Positions 1 through 8,550 of a stretch of 21,835 nucleotides of DNA are shown piece after piece (position 1 is the first letter of the stretch; every line of letters starts with the position of its first letter). The translations under genes and the position numbers were made by a program. The notes beneath the pieces were generated by a model that had not been told where the DNA came from, made no database searches, and saw nothing but the letters and a program-made list of their open reading frames with translations. This DNA is from OPU3-GD-OMZ sp001901525 (GTDB lineage: Bacteria > Pseudomonadota > Gammaproteobacteria > Methylococcales > Methylomonadaceae). The DNA is taken from assembly GCA_963981505.1 (NCBI GenBank), contig CAXCEI010000026.1:1-21835 (forward strand), in the 5' to 3' direction.

Positions 1-2048
1 CGGGTAATCGCTCTTGAATCCCAGCGGTTTTCAATCACACGCGGGGTTATTAACACAATTAACTCGGTTTTCTCTTTGGTTTTGGTGGTACTGCCAAATA
101 AAGACCCCAGTACCGGTATCTTGTGTAATACCGGAATTCCTGAAAAATCGATCGCATCATTTTCAGCCATTAAACCGCCTAAAATGATCGTTTCACCGCT
201 TTGAACCACCACGGTGCTTTCGATCTTGCGTTGTTGGATCGTCGGCGAATCGATATTACTTTGCACCGTGGGTATGGCCCGGTCTACGCTTTGCTTGATT
301 TCCAAGGTCACCAAGCCATTGGCATTAACGCGGGGTTTAACATTCAACACCACTCCGGTTTCGCGCATTTGAATGGCACTGGTTTGAATCGGGTCAGAAC
401 CGCCACTGGTGTTAGTCGACTCCGAGGTACGGATCGGCACTTGATCTCCGACCTGTATTAACGCCTCCTGATTATTTAACACCATCAGTGAGGGGGTCGA
501 GATGACATTAATTTTATTGTCTGTGGCTGCGGCATTCAACACCGCTTTAATATTACCGCTGGCAAAGGCATAACCAAAACCGCCGGTCGCCGCCCCAACC
601 GCTAAGGCCGATGCACTTTGTAACAAACTGTCGCCAGAACCATTTAAAGCCGTGACGTTCTGATCATTTAAATGACTAAAATACCAACGCACACCGTATT
701 TCAGATCGTCGGTTAAACTCACCGATACGATCGTTGCATCGATCATTACTTGCAAAGGCATGACATCTAATTGTTTTAATACCTTTTTAACCACCTGATA
801 ATCTTGGGTATTGGCCGTCACGATCAAACTGTTGGTCGACTCATCGGCAATAATATTGATCGCCCCTTGTTGCGAGGCTATTTGACTCACCGGCTTTGAT
901 CTCTTAGTCACCGATTTCTCTGGTTGTTTACGATTGGTAACCCTTACTAAATTAGCGTTTGTACCGCCGTTATTTAAAGACGATTGGCCGGTAAAAATAT
1001 TCGTTAATGTTTCAGCCAGCTTAACCGCATCAATATGTTGTACGCGATAAACATTAACCCCGCCTGAGGTGGTACTACTACTTTGGTCTAGTCTTAAAAC
1101 CCAGTCTTCGGTATTTTTTAGGTATTGCGGCTGCCGGGTAATCGCTAAGACAGCATTTAAGCGCTCAATACTTAAAAACTGTAACGCACCACGATCGCCT
1201 TCTCCCGCTTTCAACCCAAACACCTGGTGCAATTCCTCGATCATTTTTTCAGGGTCAACATAGACCAAAGGGAACAATGCAAACGACTTCCCCTGCATCA
1301 GGTGCACATCAAATAAACGCACCATTTCCAACGCTCTGGCTATTTGAAAAGAAGGCCCTGCGATCAGTAGTAAATTTCTAGCATGATCAACATAGAAGTC
1401 CTTACCACCGGCAAACAACGGCTTTATTACCTCGACAATCTGCGCTGCCTCGGTGTATTGAATCGGAACAATTTTCATGTGGTGCGTCCCTGACAACGAC
1501 TCTTGTCCCAAAATCGCTGTTCGCCCGACCGACTCAGTACTCGGTAATACTTGATACAAACCCTTTTCTTTAATTAACACCGCCTTATTCATGGCTAACA
1601 CCATTTCCAGCACCGATAATAAATCTTCTTTATTAATCAACTGCGTGGTTTGTAAATTAACCGTCCCTTTCACCTGAGGGCTAAGCGTAAAATTTACCGC
1701 CAACATCTCTTCTAAAACAATCTGTACAAATTCTTTTAAATCCGCTTGTTCAAAATTTAACCGAAATTGCTCTGACGCTTTATTTTTAACGTCATCGCTC
1801 ATTAATTCAGGCTGTTTATGGGTGCTTTGGGTTAAAAAATATTGATACGGTTTTTTCTTTATTGCAGGGGACTCAGGCGTGATTAATTTTGTATTTGCCA
1901 AGGTACTTGGGTTTTCTTTTGGCTCCTGGTTGCCCGGTATAAGACTGAGCATTTGCATAGGTTTTGGACCCAGCATCTCACAACCGGTCAAACTCAATAA
2001 CACGGCTAAAACAGATAATCTTTTTAGAAGAAAGTTTTCCATATCCAT
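1..2048 (-). CDS. gspD: Type II secretion secretin GspD (XpsD-type lipoprotein), 3' end cut by window edge
   Basis: Outer-membrane channel of the T2SS. The frame is open from an ATG at 2048 to the left edge (682 codons visible), so only the last residues are missing. The N-terminus is a lipoprotein signal: a hydrophobic stretch ending LSLTGC, with the lipobox cysteine at residue 23 (21 from the alternative ATG at 2042). The N0 domain starts near residue 97 (FNFEQADLKEFV), followed by N1 to N3 repeats. A polar linker lies at about residues 350-390 (NNGG and a KxxEKSVTKRSK stretch). The secretin core begins near residue 430 (QVMIDATIVSV), and the hallmarks VVQSGETIILGGL and TELIVLITPRVIE lie close to the edge. 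Lipidation is known for XpsD and suggests self-targeting or Lol-dependent sorting. No good Shine-Dalgarno precedes either ATG. It follows gspN after 251 bp, unlike the tightly packed upstream genes, so it may have its own promoter. Confidence 0.95.
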   Translation of the reverse strand, partial: MDMENFLLKRLSVLAVLLSLTGCEMLGPKPMQMLSLIPGNQEPKENPSTLANTKLITPESPAIKKKPYQYFLTQSTHKQPELMSDDVKNKASEQFRLNFEQADLKEFVQIVLEEMLAVNFTLSPQVKGTVNLQTTQLINKEDLLSVLEMVLAMNKAVLIKEKGLYQVLPSTESVGRTAILGQESLSGTHHMKIVPIQYTEAAQIVEVIKPLFAGGKDFYVDHARNLLLIAGPSFQIARALEMVRLFDVHLMQGKSFALFPLVYVDPEKMIEELHQVFGLKAGEGDRGALQFLSIERLNAVLAITRQPQYLKNTEDWVLRLDQSSSTTSGGVNVYRVQHIDAVKLAETLTNIFTGQSSLNNGGTNANLVRVTNRKQPEKSVTKRSKPVSQIASQQGAINIIADESTNSLIVTANTQDYQVVKKVLKQLDVMPLQVMIDATIVSVSLTDDLKYGVRWYFSHLNDQNVTALNGSGDSLLQSASALAVGAATGGFGYAFASGNIKAVLNAAATDNKINVISTPSLMVLNNQEALIQVGDQVPIRTSESTNTSGGSDPIQTSAIQMRETGVVLNVKPRVNANGLVTLEIKQSVDRAIPTVQSNIDSPTIQQRKIESTVVVQSGETIILGGLMAENDAIDFSGIPVLHKIPVLGSLFGSTTKTKEKTELIVLITPRVIENRWDSRAIT

Positions 2049-2299
2049 TGATCTATGAGTGATAATCTTAAATTATGCCAGTCGTTATAACCGTATTCGC
2101 ACCAACAAAAAACACCTTTTGTATGGGTTGTTAGATCGTTAACATACGGAACTAAAAACCTAAAAAAACACTACGATTTATGGTTACTTAACCTAGTTGA
2201 TAAAACAGTTATTGCTAGCGTAATTGGCAAAAAATTAAGCCCACAAAACAAGTGAGAAGAACGTAGTTGACTATCGATTCACCCGGCCTAAATCGAGGC
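2049..2299. other. 251-bp spacer between gspN and gspD
   Basis: By far the largest gap inside the T2SS locus. Read on the minus strand it is AT-rich. It contains a weak 4-bp-stem hairpin just after gspN (GCCT...AGGC, about 2284-2297) and -10-like hexamers (TATAAC at 2089-2084, CATAAT at 2077-2072) before gspD, but no well-spaced -35 partner. No convincing ORF or RNA motif is visible. A separate gspD promoter is an inference from the gap alone. Confidence 0.3.
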
Positions 2300-2806
2300 T
2301 TAACGTTGTGGACGATGGGTTCTTTTTTTCGCTGTGATTTTTTTAGGGTCGAATAGATCAAGCGTTTTTATAACCCCCGCTTTCCTTAAATAAAGCTTTT
2401 GCGCTGTGATCTTCTCAATCGTCCAATGACCTAATTTATCACCCACCACTTTCTTAACCACCTCACGCTTGGCACTACTTGTTACCAACATGGCTTTGAC
2501 AACCGTGCCATCATGATAAATACCCTTCAAATTCCATGAAAAAGAACCGCTCACGGGTCCCTCTGCAGCCGTTAAAATATCTACCACACTCTTTTTTCTA
2601 TCTTTTTGAAATAACGGCCGCTCAATCACCTCATCACTTGCTGTTAGCACCGGTTGTTCTATTTTATTTAATACCCAAGACTCTCGGCTCGAATGATCAG
2701 TTACCGGCGGTTGAAACTGCTGCCAATAATCACCCCCTAACAACAAAACCGATTCGATAACGACAATCACTATTAATGCGGTGAGTAACCGTGACAAAAT
2801 AATCAA
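2300..2806 (-). CDS. gspN: GspN (XpsN-type), GspC-like inner-membrane T2SS protein
   Basis: Small bitopic protein of about 168 aa. It has a hydrophobic N-terminal segment (LLTALIVIVVIESVLLLGG), a proline-rich spacer, then ERPLFQKDRK, which resembles the RPLF-x-x-x-RRP motif that opens the homology region (HR) domain of GspC. A compact beta-rich part follows (FSWNLKGIYHDG...AMLV...VGDKLGHWTIEKI...LYLRKAGVIKTLDLF). This matches the HR domain that contacts the secretin N0 domain. No PDZ domain or coiled coil follows, so it is shorter than classical GspC. Its position between gspM and gspD is that of xpsN, which replaces gspC in Xanthomonas. Start: a TTG at 2806 lies one base after the gspM stop and 7 nt after a GGAG, which favours it. 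A TTG at 2830 would give 176 aa and a 23-bp overlap. The family call is moderately secure. Confidence 0.75.
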   Translation of the reverse strand: MIILSRLLTALIVIVVIESVLLLGGDYWQQFQPPVTDHSSRESWVLNKIEQPVLTASDEVIERPLFQKDRKKSVVDILTAAEGPVSGSFSWNLKGIYHDGTVVKAMLVTSSAKREVVKKVVGDKLGHWTIEKITAQKLYLRKAGVIKTLDLFDPKKITAKKRTHRPQR

Positions 2807-2807
2807 T

Positions 2808-3359
2808 TCATCGCTCCATAAAACCGGCAACCGTTAAACTGACTTCTAATCGGGTTTGTTGACGTGATTTCGAAGACCGCTTATGGCGCTGCTTGATAGT
2901 TAAATCGGTTAAAAACAGTAAAGGCGTTGTGGTATCAATTTCATACAACAGTTTGCGCAATGAAACAATATCCATAGCGAGTTTTACACTCAGGCTGATT
3001 TTATTAAAAGGACCTTCTTGGGCAACAGCTAAGACTTGTGTGCTCGATAATTGCCCGCCCACTTTGGCTATTAATGTGGTCAACGATTTTTGGAGTTGTG
3101 CCGATGCTAATGCCGGCGTCACAGACGGATAAAAAAGGGTGCTTTCTGACAATTCTTTTTTCTTTATCTTTATTTGTTGTAATACGGCATCTTTTTTATT
3201 AACACTGGCTTTAATTTTAACCCGCCGCTGCTCTAAATCTTGCCGTTCTTGATATAAATCATCCGTAGTTGTCAGCACCGGTACAATCACAAACCCCAAT
3301 AACCCCAACAAACAAAGAATGACTAACCCAGTGGCTTTATCACGCTCAGAGATTTCCAT
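2808..3359 (-). CDS. gspM: Type II secretion protein GspM (subtype b)
   Basis: Inner-membrane platform component, 183 aa. It has a short cytosolic N-terminus, one membrane segment at about residues 12-30 (VILCLLGLLGFVIVPVL) and a charged coiled-coil stretch (about 35-70, rich in K, E and Q). A periplasmic ferredoxin-like part follows (LQKSLTTLIAKVGGQLSSTQVLA...LSVKLAMDIVSLRKLLYEIDTTTPLLFLTDLTI). The pattern of a structural PilO-like half with the phrase E-x-x-TPLLF is typical of the T2SSM_b family found in Xanthomonas-type systems, not classical Vibrio EpsM. It pairs with GspL to hold the assembly ATPase and the pseudopilus. The ATG at 3359 lies 9 nt after gspL. Its end carries the ribosome-binding site inferred for gspN. 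Confidence 0.85.
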   Translation of the reverse strand: MEISERDKATGLVILCLLGLLGFVIVPVLTTTDDLYQERQDLEQRRVKIKASVNKKDAVLQQIKIKKKELSESTLFYPSVTPALASAQLQKSLTTLIAKVGGQLSSTQVLAVAQEGPFNKISLSVKLAMDIVSLRKLLYEIDTTTPLLFLTDLTIKQRHKRSSKSRQQTRLEVSLTVAGFMER

Positions 3360-3368
3360 ATACTTAAC

Positions 3369-4463
3369 CTAGGTTGAGAGCACTGTCATTTTAATTTTAA
3401 ATCGTTCTAATCCGGTTCTTTTATTTTGCTTAACCGAGGATGAAAAATGAACATCTTTTAACATAGTTGATGACTCCAGCGTTGCAATCAGGCTGGATGC
3501 CGCCGCAGAATAACCTTCAATACTCAGCGCTGATTCTTTATAAACAAAACCGACTAAATAAGTTTGGTTATCTAAACGCGCTGTTAACTCAGTAAGAACC
3601 GCTAACACATCCGGCATCGCCTTTTTCTTGGCTATCAAAAGGTTGGCATCGGCGATCTGGGTCTTCAGTAAAGATTGCTCATAATTTAGTTTCCTGATAG
3701 ATTTTTGGTCAGCATTAACGTCTTCTTTTACCTTTTTTAAAAAATATTGCTGAGATAACATCGGAAAAAAAAGAATCGTTGCGAGTAATAACACCACCAG
3801 CGCAGATAAACCTAAACGCGAATAAGTCTGCCAATTGTTTACCCTAGGTACTTCCCGCTTTTCGGGTAATAAATTACATTGCAAAGCAATCACTTCGGTC
3901 ACTTCTGAATCGTCGGTGTAATACACCTGTTTAACTGGAATTTGCCATGCCTTTAAATACCCCATGACTTGATCTACCACCTTTCTTGGCACCACGACTA
4001 AATAGACCTTTACTTGCAGGTCATCAGGTAACGTTAATATTTTGGCGTCATAATAAATTTGTTGCGGGTTAAAAGGGGTAATCCGAGCGAGCTCATATCC
4101 GATCAGTTGTTTGAAATTATCTTTAGCTGCCGCCGGCAAAATCACGGTCTTTTCAACCGCCTGACCGGGATTTAATTTAAACACACAGTGCACTACGTTA
4201 TCGGCTCTTAATTTTGAAATCCAGCGTTCAAAACCTTGCTGCCCTGCATCGGTTAACGGAAACTGTTTAACCACCGCTGCCGTGGATTGTTGCGCTACTT
4301 GGGTGACTGTTAACTGTTGATCTTTCAGTTCAAAATTAAGCTGTACCTGAGGCCTGAAAAAAACTTTCTTGATAACGGTGGGAATTAAAAATTCCAGTTC
4401 TGAAAACCACCACTGGAAAAATTGTTTAACGCCTTTAAACTCAATTTCTTGCTGTAAATTCAT
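3369..4463 (-). CDS. gspL: Type II secretion protein GspL (PilN-domain type)
   Basis: Bitopic T2SS platform protein, 364 aa, linking the cytosolic ATPase GspE to periplasmic GspM. The cytoplasmic half contains the characteristic phrase YELARITPFNPQQIYYDAKI near residues 123-142, equivalent to the GspL/PilN-associated E-x-x-R-x-TPF motif. The membrane segment is at about 216-235 (LGLSALVVLLLATILFF). It is followed by a coiled coil (KKVKEDVNADQKSIRKLNYEQSLL, split here at about 242-265) and a ferredoxin-like PilN domain (VLAVLTELTARLDNQTYLVGF...LSIEGYSAAASSLIATLE). Start: the ATG at 4463 overlaps the gspK stop in an ATGA, which argues for translational coupling. An upstream in-frame extension to 4535 would lie entirely inside gspK and has no family likeness. 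Well supported. Confidence 0.88.
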   Translation of the reverse strand: MNLQQEIEFKGVKQFFQWWFSELEFLIPTVIKKVFFRPQVQLNFELKDQQLTVTQVAQQSTAAVVKQFPLTDAGQQGFERWISKLRADNVVHCVFKLNPGQAVEKTVILPAAAKDNFKQLIGYELARITPFNPQQIYYDAKILTLPDDLQVKVYLVVVPRKVVDQVMGYLKAWQIPVKQVYYTDDSEVTEVIALQCNLLPEKREVPRVNNWQTYSRLGLSALVVLLLATILFFPMLSQQYFLKKVKEDVNADQKSIRKLNYEQSLLKTQIADANLLIAKKKAMPDVLAVLTELTARLDNQTYLVGFVYKESALSIEGYSAAASSLIATLESSTMLKDVHFSSSVKQNKRTGLERFKIKMTVLST

Positions 4464-5401
4464 AACGAATACCAAACCACGAGGGGGTCCAAGGCGGCAG
4501 CAAATAAGGATTGTGAGGCATCGGTTTCTTGCCACATGATGGTATGCACTGCGGGTTTATTGGGCCCTGCCTTATCTGTCTTTACCAATGCTTCAATTCC
4601 TTTACTCAGTTGATGCCCGACCTTTGCTTGTGCGATCAGAGTATAGTAGTGATCTTCAGGATTGCTATCGCTACCCCGCCGTCTTTGCCCCGTACTACCC
4701 TCCTCTTCCACCGTTAGTATGCGCTGTTGATAAAGGTCAATAACGGTATGACTTTCAGGACCCTCTAAACCATTGAGTACGTCAACAGAGGCCAGTGCCC
4801 TATCTACCTTGTTACCTTTTGACCACACAGTGAATAGTGGTCTTAAATAGTCATAAACAACACCGCTCATGCCTAAAACCCATTGCAATTGTTGTACGGA
4901 GGAAAACAAACTATTGTTGGGCCTATACCTTAAACCCGATTGTTCGTATTGCTTATATTCAGCGCCTCTTAAACGCCGGTAATCATCTGAATCGCGCCAA
5001 TCCAGAATCGCCTGAACCAATGTTTGGCGCTCATCTGTACTGGCTATTGCAGGCATTAAAACCCGGTCTAATAATCCCTCGTCGACAGTATTTAGATTTA
5101 TTTTGCCTCGCTCTGAAAAAACTCTAACTCGAATTGCAGCGCCCTGAAAATTAAAGCTATAAATACGCCCGTCTGGTATCCAACGTTCACCGACGGGTAG
5201 CGTTAACATTTTTTTTGCCACACTGATCCCTGACGCTGCAAACGCTTGTTGTTGAAATCCTTTTAAAACCGTTCTGCCTAAATCACTTTCCTGGCGTAAA
5301 ATTTTAGTGAAACTTAACGCCAGCATTTTAAATAACACTAAAATCCATATCACCGAAATCAAGGCAAAGCCTTTATCCTTAGGCGCAAATGAACCGATCA
5401 T
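4460..5401 (-). CDS. gspK: Minor pseudopilin GspK
   Basis: Large minor pseudopilin (313 aa) that caps the T2SS pseudopilus with GspI and GspJ. The prepilin leader is 11 residues ending in K-G before FALISVIWILVLF. Position +5 is Ser, not Glu, as is normal for GspK. The diagnostic stretch GKINLNTVDEGLL...LVQAILDWRDSDD (about residues 98-140) contains the helix-hairpin-like alpha domain and its calcium-associated acidic residues. A second conserved block follows (NNSLFSSVQQLQWVLGMS). The C-terminal part (YYTLIAQAKV) is typical. It overlaps gspJ by 4 bp (ATGA) at 5398-5401 and gspL by 4 bp at the other end. Confidence 0.92.
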   Translation of the reverse strand: MIGSFAPKDKGFALISVIWILVLFKMLALSFTKILRQESDLGRTVLKGFQQQAFAASGISVAKKMLTLPVGERWIPDGRIYSFNFQGAAIRVRVFSERGKINLNTVDEGLLDRVLMPAIASTDERQTLVQAILDWRDSDDYRRLRGAEYKQYEQSGLRYRPNNSLFSSVQQLQWVLGMSGVVYDYLRPLFTVWSKGNKVDRALASVDVLNGLEGPESHTVIDLYQQRILTVEEEGSTGQRRRGSDSNPEDHYYTLIAQAKVGHQLSKGIEALVKTDKAGPNKPAVHTIMWQETDASQSLFAAALDPLVVWYSL

Positions 5402-6051
5402 AAATCCATAACCGCTCTGGCATTACCGGTTGAACGATCAGCTCTTGAGTCATCTATTTTTATAGCAAAAACCCATTCTGGCCAGTATCGACCATCTTTT
5501 GAGGCCAGTTGTAACTTCACCGCTTTGGGGAGCCATTGTGTTTGCCACTGATCACGCCATAGTGATTGTGTTTCACTATCTAGCCCTGCAGCATAGTGCA
5601 CGGTGAAATCGGTTATATCGTTGACTAGAATCACCGTCTCACTGGGTAAATCATGGCCATTAAATCTCGGATAAAAGGGCCGTATCGAAACCGTTAGCAC
5701 ACCCACGTTGGGATTAAATGCTAGGGTAAATTCATGCCAGCCTTTTCGATCTGGATTGTGCTTGAGTTGGCCTATAAACGTAAAGCCGTCTTCAGTGCCG
5801 CTAAACTGCGCGCTGTCTGGGGGTAGATCCTCCACCGATAGCCCTCCCACGGTAGATAAATTCTGGTTAATAAAACGATAAACCATATCGATCTGATGCA
5901 TCCTTTGTGATCGCGAACCCATACTGGCCCAACTTTTATTCCCTAAACTAAACGCGTTAAAAGCCAAGACCATCATGATAGTAAACAGGGTCATTGCAAT
6001 CAGCACTTCTATCAGCGTAAATCCTCTTTGGATCGACCCGCTTTTATTCAT
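5398..6051 (-). CDS. gspJ: Minor pseudopilin GspJ
   Basis: 217-aa pseudopilin. The leader MNKSGSIQRG is followed by FTLIEVLIAMTLFTIMMVL, with the conserved Glu at +5 that neutralises the preceding subunit's amine. The downstream body matches the family: WASMGSRSQRMHQIDMVYRFINQNL, then FIGQLKHN, W-x-EFTLAFNPNVGVLTVSIRP and a late SLWRDQWQTQWLPKAVKLQL block followed by FAIKID. It forms the pseudopilus tip with GspI and GspK. It overlaps gspI by 8 bp (6044-6051). Its ATG lies inside the last codons of gspI, where GGAAGG can serve as ribosome-binding site. Confidence 0.92.
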   Translation of the reverse strand: MNKSGSIQRGFTLIEVLIAMTLFTIMMVLAFNAFSLGNKSWASMGSRSQRMHQIDMVYRFINQNLSTVGGLSVEDLPPDSAQFSGTEDGFTFIGQLKHNPDRKGWHEFTLAFNPNVGVLTVSIRPFYPRFNGHDLPSETVILVNDITDFTVHYAAGLDSETQSLWRDQWQTQWLPKAVKLQLASKDGRYWPEWVFAIKIDDSRADRSTGNARAVMDL

Positions 6052-6436
6052 GGCCTTCCGTTAACATTAACCTGACTAATTCGATCTGGCGCTCTGACGG
6101 TGTACGCCCCCAAGCAACACGGACCGTCACTTCCTTTAAGTGCACGCCGTCCTTAACTGACCCTTGATCCAGAACATTTTCTAAAATATGCCAGCGATAC
6201 TTTTCAGCACTGATGCCACTGACTACCGGTGCGGATTGGGTCTCTGAAATCTTCACCTCTTCTAACAAGCCATTAGCCAATTGAGCGGCTAATAAATAAT
6301 CTTCAGATACCCCAGCGCTTCTCAATCCGGTGGCGAATATTTTCATAACGACCATGGTGGTAATCGCCATCATCGAAAAAGCGACCAAGACTTCGATCAT
6401 TGAAAAACCAGCGCTTTTAAAGGCCACCCCCTTCAT
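6044..6436 (-). CDS. gspI: Minor pseudopilin GspI
   Basis: 130-aa pseudopilin, the usual length for GspI. The leader MKGVAFKSAG precedes FSMIEVLVAFSMMAITTMVVMKIFATGLRSA, with Glu at +5. The next block, EDYLLAAQLANGLLEEV, corresponds to the strongly conserved A-x-x-xA-xN-x-LxE region of GspI. A beta-strand-rich tail (YRWHILENV...VHLKEVTVRVAWG...IELVRLML) follows. The ATG is separated from the gspH stop by one base, with an AGGGG six bases upstream. It is thought to nucleate the tip complex with GspJ and GspK. Confidence 0.92.
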   Translation of the reverse strand: MKGVAFKSAGFSMIEVLVAFSMMAITTMVVMKIFATGLRSAGVSEDYLLAAQLANGLLEEVKISETQSAPVVSGISAEKYRWHILENVLDQGSVKDGVHLKEVTVRVAWGRTPSERQIELVRLMLTEGHE

Positions 6437-6437
6437 G

Positions 6438-6881
6438 TTATGCCCCTAGCCTAGTGATTTTTCCGGTTAACCAATTCACTTCAATCTGTTTTTTATGGTT
6501 AGCTAATTCCAACAACAACTGGGCTCCACTGGATGATCCGTCTTGATAAAAAATGATTGATGCGATTTCATTTCCTGCATAATTTTTTCTTAAAATAACC
6601 AGACTCAACGTTAAATCCTCAGGTAGTTTCAACGTCTGCTGCTGCCCTTGTACTTGATAGGTATTCTCGTACAGATTAAAGCGCACCGAAACAGCCTGTT
6701 GAGTACTGATGGCCTGAGTTCTTGCCACCCGCAATGCCGAAACGATTTCACCGCCGACGGTTTTTAACTGTAGCGCAGGACTTACTTTTGAAAAATTAGC
6801 ACCGACTACTGTCATCCCTAATAACACAATAATCAACACAACGATTAATTCAATGAGCGTAAAACCAGACGACCTCTCCAT
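6438..6881 (-). CDS. gspH: Minor pseudopilin GspH
   Basis: Pseudopilin of about 147 aa. The short leader MERSSG precedes FTLIELIVVLIIVLLGMTVV with Glu at +5. The following block, VGGEIVSALRVARTQAISTQQAVSVRFNL, is the family signature (ALR-x-AR-x-x-A). The tail has IIFYQDGSSSGAQLLLE...IEVNWLTGKI, the typical GspH C-terminal beta sheet. Start: the ATG at 6881 gives a normal-length leader. A TTG at 6899 would extend it by six residues and overlap gspG by 10 bp. The ATG is preferred here because leaders of five to ten residues are usual for GspH. Confidence 0.9.
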   Translation of the reverse strand: MERSSGFTLIELIVVLIIVLLGMTVVGANFSKVSPALQLKTVGGEIVSALRVARTQAISTQQAVSVRFNLYENTYQVQGQQQTLKLPEDLTLSLVILRKNYAGNEIASIIFYQDGSSSGAQLLLELANHKKQIEVNWLTGKITRLGA

Positions 6882-6889
6882 TGAATATT

Positions 6890-7321
6890 TTATTCCCAAC
6901 TGTTTATGTCCTGATCTTCATTTTCTCCGCCCTCAGTGTTGTCAGCCCCGTAGCTAAATACGTCAAAAGGGCCATGATCGCCTGGGTATTGATAGTGGTA
7001 TTCATTGGCCCAAGCATCTTTAGGTATGAAAGATTTTCGTAAATATGGACCAGTCCAATTTATCACTGTTTCTGGTTTTGCGACCAAAACGTCTAACCCT
7101 TGCTCTGTTGATGGATAAACACCCACATCTAACTTGTACATATCTAACGCCAACGACAGATCTTCTATTTGAACTTTTACGGCCTTGGTTTTTGAGGTTC
7201 CTAAATGTTTCATCACTTGAGGCCCAACCACCCCCATCAGTAAGGCAATAATGGCTAAAACCACTAACAGTTCCAATAAGGTAAACCCTTTTATTGCTGA
7301 ATTTTTAATACTCTGCATCAT
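6890..7321 (-). CDS. gspG: Major pseudopilin GspG
   Basis: Main subunit of the T2SS pseudopilus, 143 aa. The leader ends IKG before FTLLELLVVLAIIALLMGVVGP, with Glu at +5. The core IEDLSLALDMYKLDVGVYPSTEQGL is the near-invariant GspG signature. The C-terminus carries DAWANEYHYQYPGDHGPFDVFSYGADNTEGGEN and then DQDINSWE, the calcium-binding loop region of the family (split here at residues about 108-143). Two adjacent ATGs (7321 and 7318) follow AGAGGAA at good spacing. It is 9 nt downstream of gspF. Confidence 0.95.
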   Translation of the reverse strand: MMQSIKNSAIKGFTLLELLVVLAIIALLMGVVGPQVMKHLGTSKTKAVKVQIEDLSLALDMYKLDVGVYPSTEQGLDVLVAKPETVINWTGPYLRKSFIPKDAWANEYHYQYPGDHGPFDVFSYGADNTEGGENEDQDINSWE

Positions 7322-7330
7322 GTCATTCCT

Positions 7331-8548
7331 CTAAAAAGCTAAATCATTCACACTCAAAATGGCCAATAAAATAGACACGATAATGGTTCCAATTATTAAC
7401 CCTAATACCACTATCAATAACGGTTCTAAAATTGACAACAGACGTTGTATCGCTATTTGAACTTCGTTTTCATACAACTCAGCAACCCTTGATAACATTT
7501 CATCCAGATTGCCTGTTTCCTCACCCACGCGTATTAATTGCCCTGCCATAATCGGAAACCAATCACTGGCCATTAATGTTTCAGATAATTTACCGCCCTC
7601 TTTTAACTGCCCGATGGTTTGCTTTACCAAGTCAGCCGTCAGACTGTGACTAACCGTGTCTCTCACTAACCTCAACGCCTTGTCGATGTGGACCCCGTTG
7701 ACTAATAAGGTTTCAAGACTTCGACTAAAAGCAGCCACTTCCTTATTAATAATAATCTCCCCTAACAATGGGATTTTCAGTAACCGCCGCTCCCATCTTA
7801 CCTGTCCTTTCGGGTTTTTTAACTGCATACCGATAACGCCAACTAACACCATGACAAACGGCACCATAACCCACCCGTAATGTAGTGTTGCATCGGCTAC
7901 GGCTAACACTATTTGCGTTAAGAGTGGTAATGCCTGGTCGGCATTTTCAAACATTTGTTTAAATTGAGGGACCACGAAAACCAACATCACCGCCATAGAA
8001 ATAACCGACATGATGACCAAAATAACCGGATAAATAATTGCTGAGACGACGGTCTGCTTAATCTCTTGGGTTTTCTTTAAATGGCCTGTCAAACTGTTCA
8101 AAGAGCCGCCTAAATCACCGCCCATCTCACCGGCTTTTACCATACTTAAATAAAATGAATTAAATGACTCGGGTCGATTGCCCATCGCCTCTGATAACGG
8201 CAGCCCGGTGTTGATATCATCCACTAATTGCAGCACTTGGGTATTTAACTGTTCATCTTGCTCGGTTAATTGCGCTACGATTAACAACGACTGATCTAAC
8301 GGTAACCCTGACTGGACTAACACTGTGAGTTCACTGGTCAATAACAATAACTGCCTTAGATTCAAACGTGGGCTTTGACCAGAACCCTTTAACGCCAGCC
8401 ATCCAGGTTCACGAACCACCTTAAGCTCTAATGGAATACACCCTTTTCGCTGTAAGGCCTCTACGATAACCGCTTCTCCTTTAGCATGCCGAGTTCCTGT
8501 TTCTACTTCGCCTCGACCATTAATGAGTTTATAAGAATAAAATGGCAT
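7331..8548 (-). CDS. gspF: Type II secretion inner-membrane platform protein GspF
   Basis: Polytopic platform protein, 405 aa, the usual length. It has two repeated cytoplasmic four-helix domains, each with the T2SF signature. The first is near residues 70-190 (LRQLLLLTSELTVLVQSGLPL...MVKAGEMGGDLGGSL). The second is near 270-380 (EVAAFSRSLETLLVNGVHIDKAL...LIRVGEETGNLDEML). Membrane segments are at about 168-195, 220-243 and the C-terminal 375-400 (LLIVVLGLIIGTIIVSILLA). The N-terminal MPFYSYKLINGRGEVETG is typical of the family. It starts two bases after the gspE stop, so it is probably translated from coupled ribosomes. Confidence 0.95.
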   Translation of the reverse strand: MPFYSYKLINGRGEVETGTRHAKGEAVIVEALQRKGCIPLELKVVREPGWLALKGSGQSPRLNLRQLLLLTSELTVLVQSGLPLDQSLLIVAQLTEQDEQLNTQVLQLVDDINTGLPLSEAMGNRPESFNSFYLSMVKAGEMGGDLGGSLNSLTGHLKKTQEIKQTVVSAIIYPVILVIMSVISMAVMLVFVVPQFKQMFENADQALPLLTQIVLAVADATLHYGWVMVPFVMVLVGVIGMQLKNPKGQVRWERRLLKIPLLGEIIINKEVAAFSRSLETLLVNGVHIDKALRLVRDTVSHSLTADLVKQTIGQLKEGGKLSETLMASDWFPIMAGQLIRVGEETGNLDEMLSRVAELYENEVQIAIQRLLSILEPLLIVVLGLIIGTIIVSILLAILSVNDLAF

Positions 8549-8550
8549 CG

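Noticed and set aside
201..461. Plus-strand ORF of 86 codons inside gspD
   Set aside because: It is antisense to a strongly conserved secretin core and its translation has no family likeness. The same applies to the other small plus-strand ORFs under the gsp, lapD, radical SAM and kinase genes.
3366..3375. 10-bp palindrome AACCTAGGTT at the gspL end
   Set aside because: It overlaps the gspL stop, has no loop for a hairpin and no T run. Likely chance.
4460..5401. Missing Glu at position +5 of the GspK pseudopilin
   Set aside because: This is the normal state for GspK, not an anomaly.
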